Shown: positions 11,087 through 22,804, numbered from the stretch's first letter. The stretch is DNA of 64,000 nucleotides from Symsagittifera roscoffensis (GCF_963678635.1 NC_087071.1:26151378-26215377), one strand, 5' to 3'. Numbers and translations: made by a program. Notes: a model not told the origin generated them from the sequence alone.

Positions 11087-11511
11087 GAGGGGATCAATAG
11101 AAGCATAATGCTTTTGTATGGTCAAACTTCGTCGGATATCGAAATAAATCTTGTTTTTCACATAAGAGGACACAAAACCACAGAATAAAATATCTACGAG
11201 ACTTTCGAAATAATTGTGAACGCTTTCGAAATTACTTGGCCTCGGAAAAAATTGGCAAAAGTTTGAGGAAATTATAATTACAACTAGATACAACAATAAT
11301 TTTTCTTGGAATAATAAACTTGTCTTTTCAAGGCAAAAAACCAGCGGGTAAGTGTTTCAAATTTTTAAAACAGCGGGCAAGACCTGTATTCGATGTATTC
11401 AACTAGTACCAAAAAACATGGCAGTCAGAATTCTCGTCATGTTACTAAATCTATGAACAACAACTAATAATTTGGACATTCAATTTTACATAAAAAATTT
11501 AGAGTTAGTAC

Positions 11512-11752
11512 CTGCTGTAGCTAGATCTGTCAAAATGTTCATAATATTTGCAGCAGCTGATCCGTCCAATCCCGACAAAGGCTCGTCCAGAAACAAAATC
11601 CAGGGTTCCCTCAGTAGTTCCAGTGCAATACTCAAACGTGTCTTCTGCCCAGTGGAGAGACCGCGGAAAAGTTCTCCGCCTATTCTTGTATCTTTACATG
11701 ATTCCAGTCCAACTTTTGTCAAAACTCTTGCAACTTGTTGATTTTTCTCAAC
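11512..11752 (-). CDS. ABCG-type transporter, signature and Walker B exon
   Basis: A 241-base exon with acceptor GTGCACAG before GTTGAGAAA and donor GCAG/GTACTAAC, starting in phase 0 and ending in phase 1. It reads VEKNQQVARVLTKVGLESC, then DTRIGG, then the ABC signature LSTGQKTRLSIALELL, then Walker B ILFLDEP with the D-loop SGLDG. The signature is LSTGQ, with Thr in the third position of the usual (L/V)SGGQ/E. The leucine-rich SIALELL run after it is typical of the ABCG (White/PDR) subfamily. Order and spacing match a real NBD, and there are no internal stops. Confidence 0.93.
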
Positions 11753-12015
11753 CTGTGCTTTTTTTCAGTTTCCCACGCCCACACACTAATTTTATCAAGT
11801 TGGTTGGACACAATTGTCAAGCTTACAAGAACTTTTCGAGACTCTCAAATCAATTTTTATTTAATTCCATTGATGTTTAGAGTTGTTGGAAATCAAAAAT
11901 ATTGGCAGTATCTTTTTTAAAAAATCGAATCGAAGCAAAGTTACTTAATCTAAAAATGCTGGTTTTGAGGCTGGAAAAGGTTTGGGAAGAAATGGGGAAC
12001 TGGAAAAGAGTTGAC

Positions 12016-12132
12016 CTTGGACATGCTTCTAGAGAAGCAGAGGTTAGCTGCAAACGTCATGGTTTCCTGAACTGTGAAAATTTCGTAGAACGAATCCTTG
12101 ACGTCCACGTAAGAGGTGTAGGCTCGGAATTT
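12016..12132 (-). CDS. ABCG-type transporter, Q-loop exon
   Basis: A 117-base exon (39 codons, phase 0 to 0) with acceptor CTGTTGCAG before AAATTCCG and donor AAG/GTCAACTC. It encodes KFRAYTSYVDVKDSF, then FTVQETMTFAANL, then SMSK. This matches the ABCG pattern '(Y/G)YVxQxDxxxxxLTVxExLxFxAxL'. The Q-loop glutamine, expected in YVxQ, is valine here (YVDVKD). The intron to the next exon is only 263 bases. Confidence 0.9.
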
Positions 12133-12584
12133 CTGCAACAGAATTGAATCAAACGTTTCTTTTTAAATAACACTCAACAGATCGCGGAACTAAAGTTCTA
12201 CGACTTGAGATAAAACTAGTGCGACCCAATTTTCTCTAATTAGGTGCAACTCATTATTACACAACGACGCGACCTAATCTAGGCAATTCAAGACCAGCGT
12301 TGCCAAAAAAAAACCGCGGCGACCCAAAAAAAGTAGAATGCCTATCCTCACAGAAATGCCAGATTGTGAAACAAGCCTCGAAAACAGTTCGTTCAATTTT
12401 TGCTGTTTTGGAACCCAGATTAAAACGGTTGAAACATTTTTAAGATGGAATCAAGCGCACGAATTTACACTAACATTTTGTGGAATCCTCTGTAGAACAT
12501 TATCATATTATGCTACTGCATTCCTTGACGAAATCTTGAATTTGGATTCCACTATTTTTTGCGCTTAGGCAGCTGATATAAAAC

Positions 12585-12960
12585 CAGGGGCGGATATAAA
12601 ACTCAGGGATTCGACCCCCTGCCGACCCAAAGGGTCCCCCTTTTGGTACTTCTTAAGAAATCCGTTTTTTTTGCGGACCGACCCTAAAATTTTTCTAAAG
12701 GTGCCTTTGGCGCCAATATATACTAACTTTAAGGGGGAGCGGGTGCCAAAAAAACGCGATTTTTTTGTCAAAGTTTTTCAAAAAGTGCCTAAAAACAGCT
12801 TTTTTGACCTGTTCTTTAAAAATTTTCCTGCGGCGCAGAAAATTTGGTCAAAAAAGGGTATTTTTAGTCTTTAGGAGAGCTTGGAAAATCAATTTGGTCG
12901 CCTAAAAAAAAATTGAAAATCCGATTTTCCAATTAAGTCCTTAACAAATTAACAACCTTC
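12585..12960 (+). mobile_element. Possible hAT-like non-autonomous element end
   Basis: Begins CAGGGGCGGATATAAAACTC. A CAGGGGCGGAT start is typical of inverted-repeat ends in many animal hAT elements. It is followed by GACCC/GGGTC-rich sequence and AAATTTT-rich sequence. I did not find a matching inverted right end or an 8-base target duplication, so the extent is a guess. A related phrase, GGGTCGAATCCCTGAG, occurs near 26612. Confidence 0.3.
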
Positions 12961-14670
12961 ACTCGGAAGCCTAAAATTTACATCTCTCGCTAAGATTGTC
13001 GTGATTCACCGTATCGAAAACCTTCTTTAGATCTACGTAATGCTGTTTCTCGATTGAACTCTGAACACATTCTGTGATTTTTGCGATAGCGTAGATAAAT
13101 GAGTGATTTTTATTTACAACCGAAATGATTGGATTAAATTATTTTATGTTTAGTCAAAAAGAATAACATTCGTTTATAAATAAATTTACAAATACTGGCA
13201 ATAAGTTGCAATGTTTTCCTCTGTTGGAAAGGCAATCGTATTTTTTTGATTTGTATCTTGCTTTCGACACGCATTAACCACTTCTTTTGTTAACCAACCT
13301 TTTTTTAGGCTTCTTTGAGTTTTTTGTTGAAGCAAACCTATCAAAAGCTTGCGAAACAATTTGTGTAGAAATTGCTAAAAATTTTTCAATCTTTTAATAA
13401 TGAGAAAACCTCATTCTGATCTAAAACATACCTTAGTTTGAATAACTGATCGATATTTTCTAGTGCTCGCATTTTTCGATGTTCGTATTTTCATTTTCTC
13501 AGCTTGTTAACGAAAAACTGAAGAGAGAAATGTATTGCGTAATGCTAACAAAGAGTAGTCCTCAAAACTCAAAAATCATGATTTTTGGTGGATATGAAGT
13601 GATCAATGCATGTCGAGGAGCTTGTTCTTACGCGTGTTGCTTGAGTTTCTTTGAAAATTAGATTTTAAATACTGGAACAAGACTGCTCGTATCAGGGTAA
13701 AGCCCTGATTGTTCCGACTGCCTTTTAAGGTTTATGGAGCAGTAATAACCTTAAAAAATTGTAAACAAATAAAATGAAAAAAAAAATTCTAAAATTTTCA
13801 AGTTTTTTTTATGAAATCATCCCCCACACGCCATATAAAGTACAAAAGAACAGATTTTGCTCATTGTAACAAATTCATTATGGCAAACAAGCTTTTTTCA
13901 ACCAATTTGGACCGATTTCTAAGACGGATTAAATCTACGCTTATGCGTTAATAGCGCGAAATATATCGCGCGTTAATTGTCCCAAATTGGCCAAAACGGC
14001 AATCTTTAAACTCCCAGAACTTTACGAAAAATGATCACAGGTGAAATATCTTTTCAAATTTAAGCTCAGAACAACAATATCTTTTGAATGATAAAAAAAA
14101 CTCCGTCAAAAATGGCTAGTTTGAAAGTCGAAAATTGTCTGAAAAAAAAAACCCACCACGAGCACAAATATTCCGTTACTTTCGTATCGAAAGTCGGAAC
14201 AATATTCTTGTACTCATCAATAACCACAAAATATTTTGTATTGAGTAAGTCAATATTAAAATCCTCACCAAATAATTTTGTCTAATCAAATTTTCGATAT
14301 CGTCCTACAAATGGTCAAATTGGATAAAAAAATTCCTGATTTGGAACGATGGTGGTCTTTTTTTTAACTCCCAAGCTAAAATTTTTGGTGACAGTAGTCG
14401 AAAAACTAAATTTTAATTGTTCGATTTCATTTTACATAATGGTGTAGGAAAACTCAATATCAATTCTTACAAAAAAGCAACTCGGCCCCCAATTTTGTTT
14501 CTAAGGTTGATAAAACTTCTTTGTGATAAGCATCAATACCGTAAATATCAACTGTATCATTGCCATTCAGCCAAGTCTCACAAAAAGCAGCTACTGCTGG
14601 TTTTCGTGTTTTCAAAATTGTAGCAGTAACTAGGCATAAATAGTCACGATGGTTTCTTAACAATTTTTCA
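12960..14670 (-). pseudogene. Decayed LINE (endonuclease plus RT start), copy b
   Basis: On the minus strand, 14460-14663 encodes an APE-type endonuclease start (AAFCETWLNGNDTVDIYGI). About 13170-13340 has the EN-RT linker (PWLTKEVVNACRKQD). About 12990-13130 has the RT block NHSFIYAIAKITECVQSSIE followed by VDLKKVFDTVNHDNL. The order is right for a LINE. The element is split by MITE M1b, lacks most of the EN core, and stops before the catalytic YADD. It is clearly dead. Confidence 0.75.
13676..14211 (-). mobile_element. MITE family M1, copy b
   Basis: Left end AACAAGACTGCTCGTATCAG, followed by the subterminal hairpin ATCAGGG(TAAA)CCCTGAT. Then come the shared blocks TTTAAGGTTTATGGAGCAG and ATCATCCCCCACACGCCATA. 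The right part CCGTTACTTTCGTATCGAAAG ends in a truncated AACAATATTCTTGT. It is inserted into LINE copy b, so it is younger than that LINE. Confidence 0.8.
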
Positions 14671-15945
14671 TCTCCATTTTTGTGCTGTTTTAGATTTTGC
14701 GACTTTGGAATGTTTTTTTTTCACGCACAGCAAGAAATACCAAGATTTGAAGCAACCAACTGATATCTACATACTCATTTCTCGTCTGAAACTATTCAAT
14801 AAGGTTATCACAACAATTAGGATATGGTCAAAAAGGAGAACAGTGGATGAAAAACATTTAAAAAAATATGGTACAAAAAAGCAAAAAAATTTTAGTTTAA
14901 TTTGATTTTCTTAACATGTTTTTTTACACTACGTTGGTATGGTAGGTTTTTGTGCTGCTGATTCCGCATTTCTTTCCGAAAACTTTTTAGTCAAGAAGTC
15001 TGACATTGTGATAACTTAGTTTTTTTTGTATTGATTTATTCTTCTTCTTTTTTTCTGCTAATTGACGGCTAATTGACGGTCAGCTCAATGAAGTAATGCC
15101 ATTCAAAAAAACTTTCAAAAAGCAGCCAGAGAGTTGCCAGTCAATCAATTTCGTTTCCTTTTTTCAAAAAGTTAATGTTGCAATTTTTGCCGATTATCAA
15201 AAAGTGGTTATCATACTAAAATCTGCATCATAAGATATTGAATGTTGTGAGTATTTTTAGTCGTTTCTGAATGAGAAGCTGATTGGAGTTTATTTATCTT
15301 CATTGACAACAGACATTTTAAAAGTTCCCGTTGAGCTCAAAGAAACTGAAAAAATGGTTTTCACGTGTTTTCGCGCCATTTGCTTTTTTGTTATTTGAGA
15401 GCGTAAATTGCCAATCATTCACAACAAAAGATTAAAATTGATTTCAAGCAAAATCAAAAGAAAAACTGGGAAAACTCAAATTTCAGAGCTTACAAGATCT
15501 AAAAAGAGCCTACAAAACCTCACGACCAAAAGAGGTGTTTTCTTTTTTCATAGACTCGCATAAAATTTGTAGATGAATTGGAACAATTTTATAGAATGTT
15601 GATATAAAAGCTGCACCCAATTTCTTACGCAGATACTCAGATACGACTACAAAATTACCATGATGTTGCCAGGTATATCTCCAAAGATGGAGGTTTAGGG
15701 ATGTTAACAGCGCTGTCATTTAAAAACTCATAATTGCATGGCTGTTGTGATAAGTCGCACATTACTGTCCAGTGAATCGATTTTTTTCTGCTGATTGTCA
15801 TTTTTTCAAGGTCGTTATTGTGGGTATCGAGAAAAATGATCTTAAGTGTTCAATAATCAAGCTTAGGAAATAGTAAACTTCCAAAAGCTCAAAAACAGCG
15901 AATTTTTTGTCATCATTTTTTGTCCACATTTTTTGTTTAACTCAC

Positions 15946-16202
15946 GTCAGAGTTCCTGTCCATTCCATTGATTCGAATGTCCCCCCTAATTTCCCCACTC
16001 GACACTCGATCGGCCAGAATGTCGAGGAGAGTAGTCTTTCCACTTCCAGAGGGTCCCATCAGGGCCATGATTTCTCCCCTGTTCACGTGTCCAGTGATGT
16101 TCTTCAGCAGCTCTTTGCGTTCTTTTTTCCAAGGCAGACGACTCGATGGAACTGTGTAGGAAATGTTCTGCCAAGTCATCGAGTACCCTTCTATGTGCAT
16201 AT
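15946..16202 (-). CDS. ABCG-type transporter, Walker A exon (first exon seen)
   Basis: A 257-base exon with acceptor TTTCTAG before ATATGCACATAG and donor GAC/GTGAGTTAA, ending in phase 0. It reads MTWQNISYTV, a KERKELLKNITGHV beta-strand region, then EIMALMGPSGSGKTTLLDILADR with Walker A GPSGSGKT, then GDIRINGMDRNSD. ABCG half transporters begin with such an NBD before the membrane domain, unlike most ABC families. A Met codon lies two bases inside the acceptor (16200), so translation may start here after a 5' UTR intron. Otherwise an upstream exon supplies the N-terminus. The five exons in this window sum to about 274 codons of NBD. Confidence 0.92.
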
Positions 16203-17479
16203 CTAGAAATCAATGCCCTTTCATTTTTTCGATAACTTTGTTTTATTAATTATAATAAAATTATTAAACTCATTTACGAGCGGGGCAGTACATCTGATAA
16301 ATAAGTTTGGTTAGCTGCGAGTTAGCGAGTTAATAATAATAAACTGGCTTACGAGCGGGGCAATACATCTGTTAGAGAATTTGGTCAGCCTTAGCCCAAT
16401 GCCATGGTTTAAGGTGATCCGATGAGGCCATAATAATGGCTGGTGCGAATAGTGTTGAAAAATTAAGTTGTCTGGGTGTTGGTTGACAATATTCACTCGG
16501 GGTGATTGACAATATTCACTCGGGGTGGTTGACAATATTCACTCGGGGTAATTGCGTTTAGAACCTTTCGTTGCATCTGATCCCAAGATTAAAATATTGC
16601 AGAAGCAAATGGTTAAGGTTTATGTGCTCTCACAAACATTTGAAACCATTTTTCAATTCATGATTTCATTTTCGTGTGTCAATTGATGCAAGCGTTGTAC
16701 TGGTCACAATACTTTTAGTTCAAGACGATATACGAACTATATTTATTACATTACCTTTTTTTATTGGGTTTTTAAATCCATTAATTGCGGTTAGATTTTC
16801 CTAGAGTTTTTTCACAAAAAAGATAGGCTGTCATAGAAAATGCATATACAATTAAGAAGCAATGTTTGCATAATGTAATTTATTTACATTACTTTTATGC
16901 TTAACGAAGGGTAAGACCAGCTATTGGGAGTTTGGAGGTCGCGACAAATTACATATCCATACCAGTCCATTCTATAAGGTGTATTCGAAAGTTTGATTTA
17001 GTTTCTATCAATTATAAATGGTTAACAATTGCTTCCAAATGCTGTAAGCTTTTTGAAAAAAATGCGTATCAATTTTGAGAAAATTGCTTACCATACTAGT
17101 TTCATTAAAGTCCATACGCCAAAAATTTTGCATAAAACTATAATCATTAAAAGCTTTTCCATAAAGCGAATTATATGGTAGGCAGTATTTCTTTCGTCTT
17201 TTGCTTTATTTTTTGTGTTTTTTATCTTTTGTAAAAAACCAAACAACCCAGAAATTCTTAAATGAGGAAACCAGTTTTCTAGCAGTATAAACTACACATT
17301 CAGATCAGCCAAGTGATTTAAAATATTGAAATTTAGACATTATTGAAAACAAAAAAATGTTTAGTTTACGGCTAAGAAGCTTTTCAAAAACTTCAGGACA
17401 AATATTTGTTTCGGTGTTCATTCCAAAATGAAAATAACAAATAAAAGAATAGACTTTTTTTGGAAATGTTTCATAACAT
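16203..17479. other. Upstream of the ABCG first visible exon; no gene seen
   Basis: AT-rich sequence with two short repeats: TTACGAGCGGGGCA(G/A)TACATCTG at about 16274 and 16349, and the 23-base triplet at 16482-16549. No convincing upstream ABCG exon or core promoter motif was found by eye. A promoter for the transporter could lie here. Confidence 0.4.
16482..16549 (+). repeat. Three tandem copies of a 23-base repeat
   Basis: The unit TTGACAATATTCACTCGGGG occurs three times head to tail, with G/A variation in the last bases. It lies about 280 bases upstream of the first visible ABCG exon, in transcription order. A regulatory role is possible but unsupported. Confidence 0.9.
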
Positions 17480-17974
17480 TTTCTTTTGTATCTTGTTCAA
17501 CTCTGGAAGTGATCTGAAGAAGGAAGTAACGGTTTCCAAAGAACCAAATCAGCAAGAAATCAAAGGAAAATGAAGGAAGAACAAAGATAAAGATCGAAAG
17601 AGGAAGAGAGGAAAAATTAAGGCAGCTTTCTGTGCGACGCCAGTGGTTTCCTCGGAGTTGCTTTTTCAAGATTGCTTCATTGAAAATTGAAACACAAACT
17701 AATTTGAGTCTAGATTTTTTCTCGGAACTGTTTCGTCTCAGTAACTATTTGGTGTAAAATGGAATAGGTTTTTTGCAAACTTATTTTGCTGAAACTTTGA
17801 AACCAGTAGAAATAATTGTTTCGACCGAAAAAAAACAATTAAATTTTGAAGAAGAATAATTACTAAAAACCATCAATATTTAATCGCATCACAAGCAATT
17901 GCAATCTACGCTTGTATTGGGCCCATCTCAATCGCTGTAAATTACATCACTGATTTGGAGGAAGAGTTCTCTCA

Positions 17975-18039
<65 letters not shown>

Positions 18040-18071
18040 CTCTCTTCTCTCTTCTCTCTTCTCTCTTCTCT

Positions 18072-18116
<45 letters not shown>

Positions 18117-20625
18117 GCAAATCTTGCTTGACTACCAGGAAAAAAGACAACATTGGGAGCAAAAAATATTGCAAGAAAAATCTAAAGACGACAAGAAGCT
18201 CAACTTTATCTTCTCAAACTAACTGCGACAATTGAGGAACTAAAAGAATCTCTCTGTTTGTAGCTTTCCAGCGCTTGTCAGAAACGAATCAAAGCAACTT
18301 ATACAAGCGTCTGTCTGTTCACGGCAATTGTTTTATGACCCCAAAACCCAAAATTTGCGTGGTCTGCATGTCAGGGGTTCTTCAGAAACAACTCATAAAA
18401 GAGAGAGAAAAAGATCGGAGGAAAATAACAAAGCTGAGTGGCATCTTGATCTTCGTAAAGACTGATTAAAAATCACAATTGTGGAACTGATATTTCAGCG
18501 CAAAAAAAATGTTTTCCCCGTTTTTACTTGGAATTTTGTCGAAAAAATTGACAAGCTGTTCATGTCAAAACATCTCATGAAAAACTACCAAAAAGTTTTT
18601 TTTTCAGAAAAGAGCTCGCTAAGGAGGGCTAGTTGCGAAAAGGCAACGGTCAAATCTTGAAAGAGGAATATAAAAAACGAGAACACAACCACAAAAAGGA
18701 GAAGTTGTGAACTGGACAGAAATAATAGAAAAGCTGGATAGCTATCAAAATTGTTGAAGAAGAATAGAAAATAGAAGTAACTGGAACCAAAGTTAATTGC
18801 AACTCATGAAAAAGGACAAATCAACTTCAGTGTACGTAGTATATTAGACTTCTCAAGAAGATAAGTTTTAGTCAATCAATCAGTCACAATGATTAAATAC
18901 AATCTAGTTTGCGTAACTGAAACCTGGCTTGTCCCGAAAATCTTGAAAAGTGACCGAAGAACAACAAAAACTAAAATGAAAAAAAAAAAACGCGACAGTG
19001 TACTTATCCTTGCTAAGGATGACAATTTTTTTTCCTATTGAAGTTTGAGCTTTCGGATCGCTTGTTAGCTCAAATTCAAACTCACAAAACATTCTTCCTC
19101 TGGGATTTCTACTGCGCGCCAATGCCAAGCACAAATCGCCATTCTCCTGAAAAGGTTTTTAAATTCATTCTTCTCCACTTTGAGCTGCTCAAAGATACCC
19201 GTAACAAAAGACATTAAAATCAATGCCACTACCTCGTCAATGATCCAAACGACCAAATCAAATGATCAGACAGTAAAATACCTTATCATAGATTTTAACT
19301 GTGATAAAGTATGAGCAAGAGACATCATTAAAGTTTAAGATCGGTTTCAACCATGAGTGAATGATAGTTCTGGAACTGTTTTATACATTGAACTAATCTG
19401 GTTTCGTAGGGAAAGTTTGATCTAAAAGCGAGGTCTTCATTGAGTCATCAAAAACATACTCAGTAGAGTCGGTGATATAAAACAAAATGAAAAACTGGTA
19501 TAATCCAGAAAACCAATCATCGAAAAAGCTTTTCCCTGCGGATTACATTGTCAACATTTTGATAAAAGGTCAATATGATGACAAAGAAAAAAAGCCAAAT
19601 GGCAAGAAAATGAAAATTGTCCTGAATAGCAGAACTGATACAACAAAAGTAACTGAAGGAGATTAGCACTGAATCGCGGCCCTCAGTTTCGAAGGAAAAA
19701 AACTTGCGAAGCTGTAGAAAAATCTGAAAAATACTAGAACAGCAAAAATAACATCGGGATTTCTACCAACTTTAATTTGGAAGGAAAAAATTAATCACAA
19801 CTGAAATTAATCGCAACTGAGCAAGCTTGTACAATGAATTTTTCAAATTCGTGTTCAACAAACCTGATGAAAAACATCCGGCTTACATCAACAGCAGAGT
19901 ACTTGTGTCATCAAAAACATTGAGTTTTGAAGAGAACGCTTCAAAAATTTTGGAGAGTTTGAGGGGAGAATACAGCTGTGCGACCTGATAAATTAGGAAA
20001 CATCACTTAGTTCAAACTTGCAAATTGTGTCGAAAAGTCTCTGTATCCACTTTTTAACACAATTACAAACAAAAACAAAAATAGAAAAACATGAAAAAAC
20101 GATCTAAGCTGTGAACACTGTGAAATGATGAGCGCTGTGATGAGCGCTGTGAAAAACAAATACTGACCAACTATCGGCCCATAACTTTTCTTAACTCGGT
20201 TTTCTCGAAAGAGTCATGCTTGAGAAAAGTTACACTGGAAAATTTAGACAACTTGATCAGAGTTGCCATGATTTTGACTAAAAAACTTTAGAACAATTCT
20301 TATGTTAATTGGTATCAAAAAACTAAAACTGGCTTTGGGAAAACAAAACTAATTAAAAGTTGTCAGCCAACACTGACCTTAAGAAATTTTTGTTATTTGT
20401 GGAAGCATCAGTAAATCAGTTGAAAGCCACCTGCAAAATTGCAAGCAACTGAAATGATTTCAGCAACTGTCTTAATCTTTTTATTTGGAGTTCCTCAAGG
20501 GTCCATTTGGGACCACAATTGTATCTCTGCTTCGTCGATAATCTGCTAACTGACTTGAGCTCCAAATTTTGTTGTGATGCGAATAATTCTTAATTTGCTA
20601 TCAATAAACCCATTAGAGTTATAAA
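17480..20625 (+). pseudogene. Decayed full-length-like LINE, copy c
   Basis: On the plus strand, a charged Lys/Glu-rich stretch at about 17500-18480 could be the ORF1 region. At about 18896-18930 is an endonuclease start (NLVCVTETWL). Fragments of EN follow to about 19320. At about 20160-20210 is the RT block TNYRPITFLNSVFS, and at 20490-20560 is FGVPQGS followed by LYLCFVDNLL-like residues in a second frame. A degenerate catalytic stretch (CDAN in place of ADDT) lies near 20575. Frames switch repeatedly and stops are frequent. The 30-bp minisatellite begins just downstream. Confidence 0.7.
17967..18116 (+). repeat. (CT)n microsatellite, about 150 bases
   Basis: Nearly pure CT dinucleotides with TTTCTC and CTCTTCTC interruptions. 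It lies inside LINE copy c. The opposite strand reads as an Arg/Glu run, which is a repeat artefact rather than a protein. Confidence 0.97.
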
Positions 20626-20780
20626 TGCATATGCATTTCCATAGGAAAGACTACATGAGTAACAACAAGAATCCGAATCCACAAGAGTCTTCAAAAACTA
20701 CTATTGGTGTGCCAAGTCTGATTGACTTTTCGAAAAGTCATCAGCGCATTCCATTAATTAGAGCGATGTTTTTGATTATG

Positions 20781-22085
20781 GACGGTCGCGACATACCCAT
20801 TTTAAGTCTCAACGGTCGCGAGATACTCATTTTTAATTCTCAACGGTTGCGTCATACCCATTTTGATTCTGACGGTCGCGAAACACCCATTTCAATTCTT
20901 GACGGTCATGACTTATCCATCTTAGTTCTCGACGATCGCGACACACCCATTTCAATTCTTGACGGCCATGACTTATCCATCTTAGTTCTCGACGATCGCG
21001 ACACACTCATTTCAATTCTCGACGGTTGTGACATATCCATTTTGATTCTCGAAGGTCGCGACACACCCATTTTAGTTCTCGACGATAGCGACAAGCCCAT
21101 TTCATTTCTTGACGGTCGTGACATATCCATTTTGATTCTTGACGGTCGCGATACACCCATTTTAGTTCTCGCCGGTCGCGACACACCCATTTCAATTCTT
21201 GACGGTCATGACTTATCCATCTTAGTTCTCGACGATCGCGACACACCCATTTCAATTCTTGACGGTCATGACTTATCCATCTTAGTTCTCGACGATCGCG
21301 ACACACCCATTTCAATTCTCGACGGTTGTGACATATCCATTTTGATTCTCGAAGGTTGCGACACACCCATTTTAGTTCTCGACGATCGCGACAAGCCCAT
21401 TTCATTTCTTGACGGTCGTGACATCCATTTTGATTCTTGACGGTCGCGATACACCCATTTTAGTTCTCGCCGGTCGCGACACACCCATTTCAATTCTTGA
21501 CGGTCATGACTTATCCATCTTAGTTCTCGACGATCGCGACACACCCATTTCAATTCTTGACGGTCATGACTTATCCATCTTAGTTCTCGACGATCGCGAC
21601 ACACCCATTTCAATTTTCGACGGTTGTGACATATCCATTTTGATTCTCGAAGGTCGCGACACACCCATTTTAGTTCTCGACGATCGCGACAAGCCCATTT
21701 CATTTCTTGACGTTCGTGACATATCCATTTTGATTCTTGACGGTCGCGATACACCCATTTTAGTTCTCGCCGGTCGCGACTTACCCATCTGAATTCTTAA
21801 CAATCGCGACTTATCCATTTTGGGTTTCGACGGTCGCGACACACCCATTTTATTTCTCGACGATTGCGACAAGCCCATTTCAATTCTTGACGGTTTTGAT
21901 TCTCGACGGTCGCGACACACCAATTGAAATTTTGACCGTCGCAACTTACCCATTTTGGGTCTCGACGGTCGCGACATAGCCAATTTAGTTCTCGACGGTC
22001 GCGACATACTTATTTCATCTCTTGACGGTCGTGACAAACCAATTTCAACTCTTGACAGTTGCAACGTACCCATTTTGGTTTTTAG
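20781..22085 (+). repeat. 30-bp minisatellite with 300-bp higher-order repeat
   Basis: The 30-base units are variants of GACGGTCGCGACACACCCAT followed by TTTNATTCT. Each has a TCGCGA or CGATCGCG palindrome. Sets of ten variant units recur: the segment with GATACACCC, then TAGTTCTCGCCGGTCGCG appears near 21150, 21447 and 21747, so the higher-order period is about 300 bases. Unit length is a multiple of three, so long frames stay open on both strands. Toward 21800-22085 the units diverge. Confidence 0.95.
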
Positions 22086-22204
22086 TAGTGTCATCCCTAA
22101 ATGATTTTGGACCCCTACGAAATGCCTATTTTGATTCCCAAGGGTAGCGACATGCTCCTTTTGAGTACCGTTCGGTTTAATTTTAGGAATCTTCTTTTTC
22201 TTGA

Positions 22205-22470
22205 ATCTTCTTGGGTCGCACAAAGTCGCGCAAACATTTCGGTCGCTCAAAATTGCAACATACCCATTTTGAGTCGCAATGGTCGCAACATACCTTATTT
22301 GGTTCGCGCAAAGTTGCAACATAACTTATTTAGGTCGCGAAAAGTCGCATAAAAATTCTTCGGTCGATCAAAGTCGCAACATACCCATTTTGAGTCGCAA
22401 TGGCCGCAACATACCCGATTTGGGTCGCAATGGTCGCAACATACCCATTTTGAGTTGCAATAGTCGTAGC
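22205..22470 (+). repeat. Second block of 30-bp repeats (GGTCGCAACATACCC type)
   Basis: Units of about 30 bases, GGTCGCAACATACCCATTTT followed by GAGTCGCAAT, related to the minisatellite at 20781-22085 but with CGCAAC in place of CGCGAC. The two blocks are separated by about 120 bases with no clear unit. The difference is consistent with loss of CpG in this block. Confidence 0.85.
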
Positions 22471-22603
22471 ATAAGTCCCCGACCTCGACCCGGGATTACA
22501 AATCTTTAGTGCTTTTACGATCAAGAAAACATCTAATTTTGCCCCCATTAAGGGTTTTCTTCTTATTAGCGTTCAATAACTTTGCTTTAATTAATAATTC
22601 AAA

Positions 22604-22804
22604 CATTAAGAGGCCAAGCTGTGCACTGGATAGGCGCACAATTTTGTTCTGTATGTTCCTGGATTCCAGAGACAAGTCTTTAAACATGTTAAAATTTTGT
22701 CGAAACGATCAAAGTAAAGTAAAGAACAAAAGAAGAACAAAGGGAGCGCCCTTGTTGCGGAATCCGCTCACAATGCACAAAACGCACAGTTTGACCTCGT
22801 AATG
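22604..22804. mobile_element. MITE family M2, copy b (short)
   Basis: About 200 bases with left end CATTAAGAGGCCAAGCTGTG and right end CACAGTTTGACCTCGTAATG, clear terminal inverted repeats of about 20 bases. It keeps TGTTCCTGGATTCCAGAGAC and only one GCGGAATCCGC palindrome, so the palindrome array is nearly absent. Confidence 0.85.

Larger units (their letters stand above)
5448..11511 (-). other. ABCG intron, about 6 kb, repeat-filled
   Basis: Bounded by the donor AG/GTACTAAC at 11511 and the acceptor TTTGAG at 5448. It contains M2 (5995-6478), AATCGATTATAAT-rich M3-like sequence (7255-7440) and a fuller M3 element (10125-11086). The stretches 5448-5994 and 6479-10124 are otherwise AT-rich with poly-T/poly-A runs, and I see no exon or RNA gene. 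A possible degraded transposon end, GCAGGCGTGGATATAG, lies near 9175. Confidence 0.6.
12133..15945 (-). other. ABCG intron, about 3.8 kb, holding a LINE and a MITE
   Basis: Runs from the donor GAC/GTGAGT at 15945 to the acceptor TTGCAG at 12133. It contains a minus-strand LINE remnant (12960-14670) into which MITE M1b (13676-14211) is inserted. A possible hAT-like end lies at 12585. The part 14671-15945 shows no recognisable gene or repeat; a 69-codon minus frame at 15510-15719 has no motif I recognise. Confidence 0.6.

Noticed and set aside
17947-18174. Arg/Glu-rich minus-strand open frame
   Set aside because: It is the translation of a (CT)n microsatellite.
20625-21440. 271-codon plus-strand open frame with ILDGRDTPI-like repeats
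   Set aside because: The frame stays open because the 30-base repeat unit is a multiple of three. Frames on the opposite strand are open as well, and there is no non-repeat domain or splice support.
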